From the NCBI GenBank assembly GCA_964555285.1, contig CAZKRM010000015.1, forward strand, positions 10,609 through 74,608: 64,000 nucleotides of DNA. Direction: 5' to 3'. The DNA is from JBBIQV01 sp964555285 (GTDB lineage Bacteria > Nitrospirota > Nitrospiria > Nitrospirales > Nitrospiraceae). Under the pieces are notes generated by a model. That model was not told where the DNA came from. It saw nothing but the letters and a program-made list of their open reading frames with translations, and did no database searches. This document shows positions 8,699 through 17,082 of this stretch, piece by piece. Numbering within the stretch: position 1 is the stretch's first letter; each line of letters starts with the position of its first letter. The position numbers were made by a program, and so were the translations under genes.

Positions 8699-9979
8699 AT
8701 GGATTCAATCGTCGATATCGCCGTCATCGGCGCAGGAGCGGCCGGCCTGGCTGCGGCCATCTTCGCAGCGGAGCAAGCCGGTGACTCCAAGCGTCTCACC
8801 ATCTCGCTGCTGGAGAGCGCGAAGACCATCGGCGCGAAAATTCTGATTTCAGGCGGCGGCCGCTGCAACGTCACGCATCACGTCGTCACGCCGGCCGATT
8901 TCAGCGGGACGAGGCACTTCGTCCGGCACGTGCTGGCTGCCTTCGACGCGGACGCGACGAAGCGGTGGTTCGTCTCGATGGGTGTCGAACTGAAGCGGGA
9001 GGAGACCGGCAAGCTGTTTCCCGTGACCGACAAAGCAAGGACGGTGCTCCATGCACTCGTCAATCGCTGTCACGAACTAGGCCTTGCCATTCGTCCGGAT
9101 CATCGCGTGACGAGCGTCGATCGTCTTCCTGGTCCCGAAGCCGGGTTCTTAGTTCATCATGCTCACGGAACCATGCACGCGAAGAAGGTCATTCTGGCAA
9201 CGGGCGGTCGATCGATCCCCAAATCGGGGAGTGATGGATTCGGCTACGAGTTGGCACGACGGTTGGGTCACCAGGTGACCGCCACCGTCCCGGCGCTCGT
9301 TCCGTTGGTGCTCGACGACACGATGTTTCACAAGACACTCTCCGGTCTCTCGCAGGACGTCGAATTGACAACGGTGGTGAAGGGTCGCACAGTCGATCAT
9401 CGGACCGGGAGTTTGCTTTGGACCCACTTCGGGATCAGTGGGCCGGTGGTCATGGACGCAAGTCGCTTCTGGTGCCTGGCACAGGAGCAGGAAGAAGCCG
9501 GTGCCCTCTACGGCAACTTTCTGCCTGGTCAGACCCTGGAACAGGTGCGGCAGTGGTTCATGGAGCAAATGCGGGACAATCCCCGACGCTCACTGGTTAA
9601 GACGCTGGCGCAACGGCTTCCCCAGCGATTCGCTGAGGCGGTCATTCATCGCGTCGGATGCAAGGCGCACATGACCATCGCCCAACTGCCGCGCAAGGAT
9701 CGCGACCGCTTGCTCGACAAACTGACTCGATTCAAGCTTCCTATCGTGCAGGATCGCGGATGGAACTACGCAGAAGTGACGGCGGGCGGGGTCCCTCTCG
9801 AAGAGATCAACTTCCGGACGATGGACTCCAAGCTGGTGCCGGGCTTGTACGTCATCGGCGAGATGCTGGACTGCGACGGCCGGATCGGCGGGTTCAACTT
9901 CCAATGGGCCTGGGCGACCGGCTTCCTCGCAGGCCGCGGGGCTGCCGCGCGCCTGCTTGGGGTCACTGCCGCGCGATAA
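8699..9979 (+). CDS. HI0933/BaiN-type NAD(P)/FAD-dependent oxidoreductase
   Basis: ATG 8699 gives 426 residues starting MDSIVDIAVIGAGAAGLAAA, a Rossmann GxGxxG for FAD. KILISGGGRCNVTH is the family hallmark, followed by VILATGGRSIPKSGSDGFGY, LLWTHFGISGPVVMDASRFW and the C-terminal ETMDSKL-like plus GLYVIGEMLDCDGRIGGFN block. The HI0933 family is a flavoprotein group whose bacterial members include enoyl-reducing BaiN; the physiological substrate here is unknown. Its stop abuts an IS1380 remnant. Confidence 0.88.
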   Translation: MDSIVDIAVIGAGAAGLAAAIFAAEQAGDSKRLTISLLESAKTIGAKILISGGGRCNVTHHVVTPADFSGTRHFVRHVLAAFDADATKRWFVSMGVELKREETGKLFPVTDKARTVLHALVNRCHELGLAIRPDHRVTSVDRLPGPEAGFLVHHAHGTMHAKKVILATGGRSIPKSGSDGFGYELARRLGHQVTATVPALVPLVLDDTMFHKTLSGLSQDVELTTVVKGRTVDHRTGSLLWTHFGISGPVVMDASRFWCLAQEQEEAGALYGNFLPGQTLEQVRQWFMEQMRDNPRRSLVKTLAQRLPQRFAEAVIHRVGCKAHMTIAQLPRKDRDRLLDKLTRFKLPIVQDRGWNYAEVTAGGVPLEEINFRTMDSKLVPGLYVIGEMLDCDGRIGGFNFQWAWATGFLAGRGAAARLLGVTAAR

Positions 9980-10287
9980 CGCGGGCGAGCACGGTCGAGT
10001 CGACATCGAAGATCAGCCGCGACGGCGGGTGCCGTCGCGTGGTCATGCGCGCGAGGAAGCGATCGTGCAGCGTCCGCAGTTGGGGGAGCGCCGTCGGTGC
10101 CACGCGCAGCAAGAATCGCCACAGCGTTCTTGAACCCGATTCGCGAGAGGAACCGATGCAGAAGATAGACGCCACCGTAGTGGGTCAGAGTCTCGGCCCC
10201 AAACGCGATCGCCAAATTCCGCGGTCCTTTTGGCATCACAGTGAACCCTACCCCAGGGGTAGCATTCACTGCAAACGATGGAATCAC
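9980..10287 (-). pseudogene. IS1380-family transposase remnant (internal deletion, truncated)
   Basis: Reading minus strand, the N-terminus MPKGPRNLAIAFGAETLTHY then GGVYLLHRFLSRIGFKNAV matches IS1380-group transposases. It then changes frame and joins LWRFLLRVAPTALPQLRTLH, DRFLARMTTRRHPPSRLIFD and VDSTVL, which in an intact protein lie roughly 60 residues further on. The copy is lost after the first catalytic-Asp block (FDVDSTVL), exactly where the flavoprotein gene ends. It is a dead fragment. I found no inverted repeats. Confidence 0.75.
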
Positions 10288-10447
10288 TCATGGACCATGT
10301 ATGGCATATCGTCAAGAACACCGTTCGCTAACCAATGCCGCAGAATTTAGGGTCATACCTTCTGAAACGTCCCCACCGATAACTTCCCGATCTTCCTTCG
10401 CAATTCCATGGAAAATTGCCTGGATAACAAAAAAGTGTCCTGGCGTC

Positions 10448-10475
10448 TTGACTTGGTTCTAGCTAGAACTATCAT
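10448..10475 (+). promoter_or_regulatory. Sigma-70 promoter with palindromic operator for doxX-pirin
   Basis: TTGACT (10448-10453) and TATCAT (10470-10475) are separated by 16 bp. The spacer holds a perfect 14-bp palindrome, GTTCTAGCTAGAAC (10456-10469), exactly where a dimeric repressor would block polymerase. It lies 65 bp upstream of the doxX start codon. DoxX/pirin genes elsewhere are often under electrophile- or redox-sensing repressors; which regulator binds here is unknown. Confidence 0.65.
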
Positions 10476-10539
10476 ACTGGACATGCCTGGTTGTGAAGGT
10501 TGGGAGATGATCCGGCACTTGTTCGAGAGGAGGTGTGTC

Positions 10540-10989
10540 ATGAAAGCGTTGTTTCAAACGGACGATAGTTGGTCCAGTCTCATCCTGCGTGTCGCTTTAG
10601 GAGTGGTGATGTTTCCGCATGGTGCGCAGAAGCTCCTGGGCTGGTATGGGGGCTTTGGGTTCGACGGCACGATGGGATTCTTCACGGAGACCATGCACCT
10701 CCCGTGGCTGTTCGCGCTCCTGATCATCATCGGCGAGTTTTTCGGCAGCCTGGGATTGCTGGCTGGATTGCTGACTCGGTTCTCGGCGGCCAGTATCGGC
10801 GTCATCATGCTGGGCGCCATCACCCTGGTTCATCTTCCGAACGGCTTTTTCATGAACTGGTTCGGCAAGCAGGCCGGTGAAGGTTACGAGTACCATCTGC
10901 TCGTCATCGGCATCGCAGCCACGTTGCTGATCACGGGGGCGGGCCGGTGGTCGGTCGACAAACTGATCGCAGAGCGGTTGCGTGCGTGA
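10540..10989 (+). CDS. DoxX family membrane protein
   Basis: ATG 10540 sits behind GAGAGGAGG. The 149-residue protein has four hydrophobic helices and the DoxX signatures LRVALGVVMFPHGAQKLLGW and LIIIGEFFGSLGLLAGLLTR. The family groups quinone-linked membrane oxidoreductase subunits and proteins of oxidative-stress response. Pirin follows 18 bp downstream, a pairing repeatedly seen in bacteria, so the two probably form one operon from the promoter at 10448-10475. An upstream in-frame ATG at 10408 lies before that promoter and is rejected. Confidence 0.87.
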   Translation: MKALFQTDDSWSSLILRVALGVVMFPHGAQKLLGWYGGFGFDGTMGFFTETMHLPWLFALLIIIGEFFGSLGLLAGLLTRFSAASIGVIMLGAITLVHLPNGFFMNWFGKQAGEGYEYHLLVIGIAATLLITGAGRWSVDKLIAERLRA

Positions 10990-11007
10990 AGGGAAGAGAG
11001 GTGGATC

Positions 11008-11910
11008 ATGAAAGCGACTCCGCTACAGGGAGAGGCCATCAGGGTCAAAGCCGGGGAGAAGATCAGCGTCTATGGACCGGGGTCGACCCACGTGGTCGGC
11101 GACGGGTTCCATGTACGGAATCTCTTTCCGAGTCACGATCTGGATCGCGACGTCAGTCCCTTTCTCATGTTGGACTATGCCGGTCCGACCTATTACCCGC
11201 CGACCGACCATCTGCGTGGGGTCGGTGAACACCCGCACCGTGGTTTTGAAACCGTCACGATCGTCTACCAGGGTCTCGTGGCCCATCGAGATTCCGCGGG
11301 GAATGCCGGCGTGATCGGGCCTGGCGATGTGCAGTGGATGACCGCAGCCTCCGGTGTCGTGCACGAAGAGATGCACGAGCGAACATGGGCCAAGCGCGGC
11401 GGCACGTTGCAGGCGATTCAATTGTGGGTGAATTTGCCCCGAGCGTCCAAGATGTCGGCGCCGGGCTATCAAACCATCGCGAACGATCAGATCCCGATCA
11501 TTCCGGTAGAAGGGGGAGGTTCCCTTCGGGTCATCGCGGGAGAAGTGCGAGGCGTGAAAGGTCCGGCGAAGACCTTCACCCCGATTGAGCTGTACGATCT
11601 TCGACTCAAGGCCGGACACCGGACCGAACTCCGCTTGCCTGCGGGACACAACCTGTCCCTGTTCATCCTCAGCGGGCGCATCCGGGTGAACGAGACGGCG
11701 TCGGCGGGAGAGGCGGAGCTCGCCGTAGTCCGCCGGGCTGATGGAGCGATCACGGTGAGAGGCGAAGAGGACTCGGTCGTCCTGGTGCTCGCAGGGCAAC
11801 CGATCGACGAACCTATCGCCCGGTATGGCCCGTTCGTGATGAACACCAAAGTTGAACTGATCCAGGCGGTACAGGATTATCAGGCGGGGAAGATGGGACA
11901 TTTATCGTAA
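11008..11910 (+). CDS. Pirin family protein
   Basis: The 300-residue bicupin has the metal site HPHRGFETVTIVYQGLVAHR and the GDVQWMTAASGVVHEEMHER motif of pirins. The cupin C-terminal domain includes LRLPAGHNLSLFILSGRIRV and EDSVVLVLAGQPIDEPIARY. Pirins bind Fe; some are quercetin dioxygenases and others act as regulators. A GAGAGGTGG ribosome site precedes ATG 11008. It follows doxX closely, suggesting shared induction by redox or electrophile stress. Confidence 0.92.
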   Translation: MKATPLQGEAIRVKAGEKISVYGPGSTHVVGDGFHVRNLFPSHDLDRDVSPFLMLDYAGPTYYPPTDHLRGVGEHPHRGFETVTIVYQGLVAHRDSAGNAGVIGPGDVQWMTAASGVVHEEMHERTWAKRGGTLQAIQLWVNLPRASKMSAPGYQTIANDQIPIIPVEGGGSLRVIAGEVRGVKGPAKTFTPIELYDLRLKAGHRTELRLPAGHNLSLFILSGRIRVNETASAGEAELAVVRRADGAITVRGEEDSVVLVLAGQPIDEPIARYGPFVMNTKVELIQAVQDYQAGKMGHLS

Positions 11911-11994
11911 GTTCGTCGTTCGTGAAGTGTCGTTCGTATCTCGCGGGTCCATGCGTCCACTGCCGCACAGGGCTCGACGGGCGGGAGGTGACCG

Positions 11995-12126
11995 ATGGCT
12001 GTGCAAGTCTATGGCTGCAATCACGTCGTGATCGAAGTCACGGACGCGAAGAAGGCCGTGAAATTCTATTCAGACGTCTTCGGCCTCAGGAGTTCTATTA
12101 CGACACTGGGAGGAAGTAAGGAGTGA
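11995..12126 (+). pseudogene. VOC (glyoxalase-fold) gene with internal deletion
   Basis: A good GGGAGGTG site precedes ATG 11995, which opens MAVQVYGCNHVVIEV then TDAKKAVKFYSDVFGL, the first beta-alpha-beta of a VOC domain. Immediately afterwards the DNA, in another frame, reads RPQEFYYDTGRK and a stop, which looks like a VOC C-terminus. The centre (about 80-100 residues) is missing. The in-frame product is only 43 residues. An intact VOC gene follows at 12159, so this may be a decayed relative. Confidence 0.6.
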
Positions 12127-12158
12127 AGGGTCAGGAGTAAGGGGTTGGGGGTGCATAG

Positions 12159-12605
12159 ATGAAAGCCCATTATCTCGGACATGTCGTGTTCTATGTGAAG
12201 GACCTCGAACGGTCGCTCGCGTTCTACCGCGATCTGCTCGGATTTCAGGAGGTCGGGAGAATCTTCAGTGGAGCCGCCGCCGCGCTGACGTCGGGACGGA
12301 CCCATCACGAGCTGTTACTCATCCAAGTCGGCGATGCGCCGGGGCCTCCGCCAGGTCGCCGTCGCGGGCTCTACCACATCGGCATCAAGGTCGGCGATAG
12401 CCTCGATGAGCTGCGTGCGGCCAAGCGAGAGCTGGAGCAGGTCGGGATTCCGATCGACGGCATGAGCGACCACACGGTGAGTCAGAGCCTCTATTTGCGG
12501 GACCCGGACGGCAACGAAGTCGAGCTGTACGTGGACGCGGACGAGTCTCTGTGGAAGAAGAATCCGGCGGCGGTTGTGTCGCCGATTATGCCGCTCTCTC
12601 TGTAA
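12159..12605 (+). CDS. VOC family dioxygenase/glyoxalase-like protein
   Basis: The 148-residue protein has two VOC half-domains. The first is YLGHVVFYVKDLERSLAFYR then DLLGF; the second is GLYHIGIKVGDSLDELRAAK, ending YLRDPDGNEVELYVDADESL. The metal triad is plausible with His8, a His in HHELLL or LYHIG, and Glu of NEVELY, as in catechol extradiol dioxygenases and glyoxalase I. Substrate is unknown. The spacer upstream contains a G-rich heptad-like tract (12115-12145). Confidence 0.85.
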   Translation: MKAHYLGHVVFYVKDLERSLAFYRDLLGFQEVGRIFSGAAAALTSGRTHHELLLIQVGDAPGPPPGRRRGLYHIGIKVGDSLDELRAAKRELEQVGIPIDGMSDHTVSQSLYLRDPDGNEVELYVDADESLWKKNPAAVVSPIMPLSL

Positions 12606-12709
12606 CGAGCGCGGAACGCCTTCGGCCGGCTGCGAGATGCAATGAGCCCTTCTCCTCAGGTAGACTGAGCACCTACGTTGCGACACTTCGCGATGACACG
12701 AGATCATCG

Positions 12710-13906
12710 GTGAATACCCATCGATACGTTGGTCGACTCTTCCCCATGATGCTTGCCGGCGCCATCGCGACCGGCTGGCTGGGCTGCAAGCAAGAGCCTG
12801 TCTCCACACCGGCTCGCCCTATCCCGGAGGTGCCGGTGGTGACGGTGTCGCCTCACACGATGCCGGACGAACCGGAGTTCATCGGGCAAACCGAAGCGTC
12901 GCGACCGGTTGAGATCCGCTCCCAGGTGACGGGCATCCTTAAAGAGAGGTTCTTTGCGGAGGGGCGCGACGTCAAGAAAGGCGACCGGCTCTATCAAATC
13001 GATCCGATTCCGTTTAAGGCGGCTGTCAGCAGCGCCAGCGCCAAGGTGGCCCAGGCGGAGGCCCGCCTCGTGCAAGCCAAGCAGAACTCTGCACGTGTGA
13101 AACCGCTGCTCGCGGAACAGGCGGTGAGCCAGAAAGACGTGGATGATGCGGTGGCAGAAGAGCTGGCGGCCAAAGCCGCGCTGGAGGCAGCCAAAGCCGA
13201 TTTGATCAAGGCCACGTTCGATCTCGACAACACGCTTATTATCGCTCCCATCAGCGGTCGGATCGAGCGGAGCCGGCTTTATGAAGGGCGTCTCATTGCC
13301 GCGCAGACCGACCTGTTGACGACGATCCACCAGTTAGATCCCATGTACGTGAACGCGAGTGCCCCAGAGACATTCGTACTCAAACGGCTCCGGGAGCGCG
13401 CGACTCATCGGATTCAAGGCGCGTCGCTCTACGAACTGCGGGGCGTCATCACCTTTGCAGACGGCAGCACCTATCCTCATCAAGGGATGTTGGATTTGCT
13501 CGAAGTCGGCGTGCGCTCGGCCACCGGCACCAGGGACTTTCGCGTGACCTTCCCCAATCCGGATAGCGTGCTGTTCCCGGGACAGTTCGTGAAAGTCCGC
13601 ATTTTGGGCGCCGTGAGAACGGGCGTCATCCTGGTCCCCCAAAGTGCCGTCCAGCAGGGACCCAAGGGACCCATCGTCTTTGTCGTCGGACCGGAAAATA
13701 AGGTGGAGATCCGCCCCGTCCAGGCCACATCTTGGCGAGGCAGTCAGTGGTCCATCGAAGACGGCTTGCGCGAGGGAGACCGGGTGATTGTGGAGGGACT
13801 TCATATGATCTCGCCTGGCGCGCCCGTGAACGCCGTTCCGTATACAAAACCCGACCCAGCCGCTTCCGGCCAGCCGGCAGATGCGAAGCCGGAACAAGCA
13901 AAATGA
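12710..13906 (+). CDS. RND efflux periplasmic adaptor (membrane fusion lipoprotein)
   Basis: The adaptor bridges the inner-membrane RND pump and the outer-membrane channel. GTG 12710 gives a 398-residue protein with a basic n-region, hydrophobic segment and lipobox (ATGWLGCKQE); ATG 12746 is an alternative. A biotinyl-lipoyl half-motif (PVEIRSQVTGILKERFFAEG), a coiled-coil hairpin rich in Ala/Glu/Lys, and the IIAPISGRIERSRLYEGRLI half-motif follow. The beta-barrel part ends VIVEGLHMISPGAPV. It overlaps the pump gene by 4 bp (ATGA). Confidence 0.9.
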   Translation: MNTHRYVGRLFPMMLAGAIATGWLGCKQEPVSTPARPIPEVPVVTVSPHTMPDEPEFIGQTEASRPVEIRSQVTGILKERFFAEGRDVKKGDRLYQIDPIPFKAAVSSASAKVAQAEARLVQAKQNSARVKPLLAEQAVSQKDVDDAVAEELAAKAALEAAKADLIKATFDLDNTLIIAPISGRIERSRLYEGRLIAAQTDLLTTIHQLDPMYVNASAPETFVLKRLRERATHRIQGASLYELRGVITFADGSTYPHQGMLDLLEVGVRSATGTRDFRVTFPNPDSVLFPGQFVKVRILGAVRTGVILVPQSAVQQGPKGPIVFVVGPENKVEIRPVQATSWRGSQWSIEDGLREGDRVIVEGLHMISPGAPVNAVPYTKPDPAASGQPADAKPEQAK

Positions 13907-16900
13907 TCCCACATTTTTTTATCGATCGTCCGATATTTGCATCGGTTCTCTCGATTGTGATCGTGGTGGCGGGCCTCGTGTCTCTGCAGACGTTGCCCAT
14001 CGCCCAATTTCCTGAAATCACCCCTCCCGTCGTGCAGATCGAGGCTGACTATCCAGGGGCGAGCGCGGAAGTCATCGCGGATTCAGTCGCACGCCCGATC
14101 GAGGTACAGCTTCCCGGCATCGACAACCTCCTCTACTACGACTCCACCAGCACCAACGACGGCCACATGACCATCAAGCTCACGTTCGAGATCGGGACGA
14201 ACGTGGACATCGCGCAGGTGCAGACCCAGAACCGCCAGAAGCTGGCCGAGCCGCAGTTGCCGCCGGAAGTGGTCCGCCAGGGCATCTCGGTCAAAAAAGT
14301 GTCGCCGGATTTACTGGCTGTGGTGGCCCTCAGCTCCAGTGATCCCACACAAGACACCATCTTTCTTTCCAATTATGCCATCTTGCGCGTGATCGATAAT
14401 CTCAAGCGACTGAAGGGCGTAGGCGACGCGCTGGTGTTCGGAGGGCAGAATTATTCCATGCGCTTGATCCTGGACCCCACCCGGATGGCGCAATTGAGCA
14501 TCACCCCGACCGACATCGCGCACGTCGTCCGCGAGCAGAACAGGGATTTTCCCGCCGGGACGATCGGCCGTGAGCCGGCGCCCAAAGGCACCGAACTCAC
14601 GATCCCGGTCATTACGCAGGGCCGTCTCACCGACGTGAAGGACTTTGAGGAGATGATCGTGCGGGCTCTCCCGAACGGCTCGATGGTTCGTCTGAAGGAT
14701 GTGGCCAGGGTCGAGTTGGGAGCCCAGTCGTATTCGCTCGAGGGGCGCTGGAACGGGAAGCCGAACGTATTTCTGTTGATCTTCCTGTCGCCCGGAGCCA
14801 ATGCGCTCGACACGGTGAAGCGAGTCCGGAAGGAAATGGAGACGGTCGCGAAGAGCTTTCCTCCGGGGGTCTCCTACGATGTGCCGTACGACACGACCAG
14901 GTTTATCGAAGTGTCCATCAAAGAAGTGGTCAAGACTCTGGCGGAAGCGATGGTGCTGGTCATCCTCGTCGTGTATCTGTTCCTTCAGAGTTGGCGCGCG
15001 ACGGTGATTCCCGGCGTGGCGGTGCCGGTCTCGCTCATCGGGACCTTTGCCGGCATGAGCGCGCTCGGTTTTTCGATCAACACGCTCACCCTCTTCGGGA
15101 TGGTCCTCGCCATCGGGATGGTGGTCGACGACGCGATCGTGGTGGTGGAGAACGTCGAACGTCACATGGCGAATGGACTGTCGCCGAAGGATGCCGCCAA
15201 GAAAGCCATGGACGAAGTCACAGGCCCAGTGATTGCCATTGTGCTCGTCCTCTGCGCCGTATTCGTGCCGGTCGGTTTCTTGGGCGGGATTACGGGAGAG
15301 CTCTACAAACAATTTGCCATCACCATCGCGATGTCCGTCATCATCTCCGGCCTGGTCGCCCTCACGCTCAGTCCAGCACTCTGCTCCCTGGTGCTGAAGC
15401 CTGGCCACAGCCAGCGCAGAGGTTTGTTCGGCGTCTTCAATCGGTTCTTCGGTTGGACGCAAACTCGGTATTCCGCTGCCGTGGGGACGATCCTCAACCG
15501 GTCGGTCTTGTCCTTGGTGCTTTTCGGAATCATCGGCCTGGTCGCCGCCGGCCTGTTCAGGACAATTCCATCCAGCTTCTTGCCGGACGAAGATCAAGGC
15601 TACTTCATCACCATCGTCCAGCTTCCTGATGGCGCGTCGAAGCAACGGACCGATGTGGTGATGAGCAAAATCGAAAAGTATTTTCTGTCGATTCCCGCTA
15701 TCCATTCGACCGACGCCTTGACCGGCCAGAACTTCGTCTTCGGCACCAGAGGACCGAACTCAGCGACGATGTTTCTCCCCCTGCGGCACTGGGATGAGCG
15801 CCAGGGGCCGCAGAATCATGTAAAAGCCCTGATCGGCGCCGCTTATGGAGAGTTCGCCAAGATTCCCGAGGCGCTGATTTTGGCCTTTAACGCCCCGTCG
15901 ATCCGAGGACTCGGCGCCACGGGCGGGTTTTCCCTCCAACTTCAAGATCCCAGCAGCGGGGATTTCAACAAGTTTGCCGGTGTGGCCCAGGAGTTTCTCG
16001 CCAAGGCCGGACAGCAGCCGGCGATCGGGGCGATCGGCAGCAGTTTTCGCGTGAGCGCGCCGCGACTCTTTGCCCATGTGGATCGGGAACGAGCCAAGTC
16101 GCTGGGTGTGCCGATCTCCGAAGTGTTCGATACGCTACAGGCTTATTTTGGCAACCTCTACGTGAATGACTTTCTGAAATTCGGCCGGGTCTATCGCGTC
16201 CAGACGGAAGCCGACGCACAGTATCGCGCGACGCCGGAAGACATTTCGAAGATCTATGTTCGCGCCTTGAATGCGCAGGGCCAGACCATGGTCCCCCTCG
16301 AGACGGTGGTCACGACAGAATTTACCAGCGGACCGGATCCCGTGACCCACTTCAACGGATACAACACGGCGCTCGTACTCGGCGCGGCTGCGCCAGGCTA
16401 CAGTTCCGGTCAGGTGCTCGATGCATTGGACCACGTGGCGCGCGAAGTCTTGATTCCGAAAGGGTACGGGATCGACTGGAGCGGAATTTCATACCAGGAG
16501 CGTATGGTGGGACGACAATCGCTCTTTGCCTTCGCCTTCGGCTTGCTGATGGTGTTCCTGGTGCTGGCGGCTCAGTATGAGAGTTGGTCCGTGCCCTTCG
16601 CCGTCCTGCTTGCCGTGCCGTTCGGCATCTTCGGAGCCCTCTCCGCCGTGTGGGTTCGCGGAATGTCCAACGACATCTACTTCCAGATCGGACTGGTCAC
16701 GCTGATCGGGCTCTCCGCGAAGAACGCCATTCTGATCGTGGAGTTTGCCAACAAACGCCACGAAGCCGGACAGTCGCTGTTCGATTCGGCGATCGAAGCG
16801 GCCAGGCTCCGTTTTCGGCCGATCATCATGACGTCGATGGCGTTTATTCTCGGTGTGGTCCCGCTCGTACTTGCCTCCGGCGCCGGCGCGGCCAGCCGCA

Positions 16901-17082
16901 ATTCCATCGGAACCGGCGTCTTCGGCGGCATGCTGGCGGCGACCTTTTTAGCCATCTTCTTTGTGCCATTGTTCTTTGTGCTGATCCGATCACTCAGTAC
17001 CCGCATGAGTGGTTGTTCCCCACGATCGCGCCGAGCGGAGCCGGCAGAACCAGGGCAGGACGAGGGCGACCACCATGCGTAA
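13903..17082 (+). CDS. RND multidrug efflux pump, HAE1 family inner-membrane transporter
   Basis: The 1059-residue proton-driven pump starts MIPHFFIDRPIFASVLSIVI, the AcrB-type N-terminus. Twelve helices and two large periplasmic loops are evident. Motif A-like GMVLAIGMVVDDAIVVVENV in TM4 carries the paired aspartates of the proton relay; TM10 has LIGLSAKNAILIVEFANKRH with the matching Lys. The final helix region VVPLVLASGAGAASRNSIGT is typical of HAE1. Overlap with the adaptor (4 bp) and channel (8 bp) indicates one operon. Substrate range cannot be read from sequence. Confidence 0.95.
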   Translation: MIPHFFIDRPIFASVLSIVIVVAGLVSLQTLPIAQFPEITPPVVQIEADYPGASAEVIADSVARPIEVQLPGIDNLLYYDSTSTNDGHMTIKLTFEIGTNVDIAQVQTQNRQKLAEPQLPPEVVRQGISVKKVSPDLLAVVALSSSDPTQDTIFLSNYAILRVIDNLKRLKGVGDALVFGGQNYSMRLILDPTRMAQLSITPTDIAHVVREQNRDFPAGTIGREPAPKGTELTIPVITQGRLTDVKDFEEMIVRALPNGSMVRLKDVARVELGAQSYSLEGRWNGKPNVFLLIFLSPGANALDTVKRVRKEMETVAKSFPPGVSYDVPYDTTRFIEVSIKEVVKTLAEAMVLVILVVYLFLQSWRATVIPGVAVPVSLIGTFAGMSALGFSINTLTLFGMVLAIGMVVDDAIVVVENVERHMANGLSPKDAAKKAMDEVTGPVIAIVLVLCAVFVPVGFLGGITGELYKQFAITIAMSVIISGLVALTLSPALCSLVLKPGHSQRRGLFGVFNRFFGWTQTRYSAAVGTILNRSVLSLVLFGIIGLVAAGLFRTIPSSFLPDEDQGYFITIVQLPDGASKQRTDVVMSKIEKYFLSIPAIHSTDALTGQNFVFGTRGPNSATMFLPLRHWDERQGPQNHVKALIGAAYGEFAKIPEALILAFNAPSIRGLGATGGFSLQLQDPSSGDFNKFAGVAQEFLAKAGQQPAIGAIGSSFRVSAPRLFAHVDRERAKSLGVPISEVFDTLQAYFGNLYVNDFLKFGRVYRVQTEADAQYRATPEDISKIYVRALNAQGQTMVPLETVVTTEFTSGPDPVTHFNGYNTALVLGAAAPGYSSGQVLDALDHVAREVLIPKGYGIDWSGISYQERMVGRQSLFAFAFGLLMVFLVLAAQYESWSVPFAVLLAVPFGIFGALSAVWVRGMSNDIYFQIGLVTLIGLSAKNAILIVEFANKRHEAGQSLFDSAIEAARLRFRPIIMTSMAFILGVVPLVLASGAGAASRNSIGTGVFGGMLAATFLAIFFVPLFFVLIRSLSTRMSGCSPRSRRAEPAEPGQDEGDHHA

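Noticed and set aside
14311..15705. Long minus-strand open frame (464 codons) inside the RND pump gene
   Set aside because: It is antisense to a canonical HAE1 pump; its product is rich in His/Asp/Arg with no motif, as expected from high-GC antisense frames.
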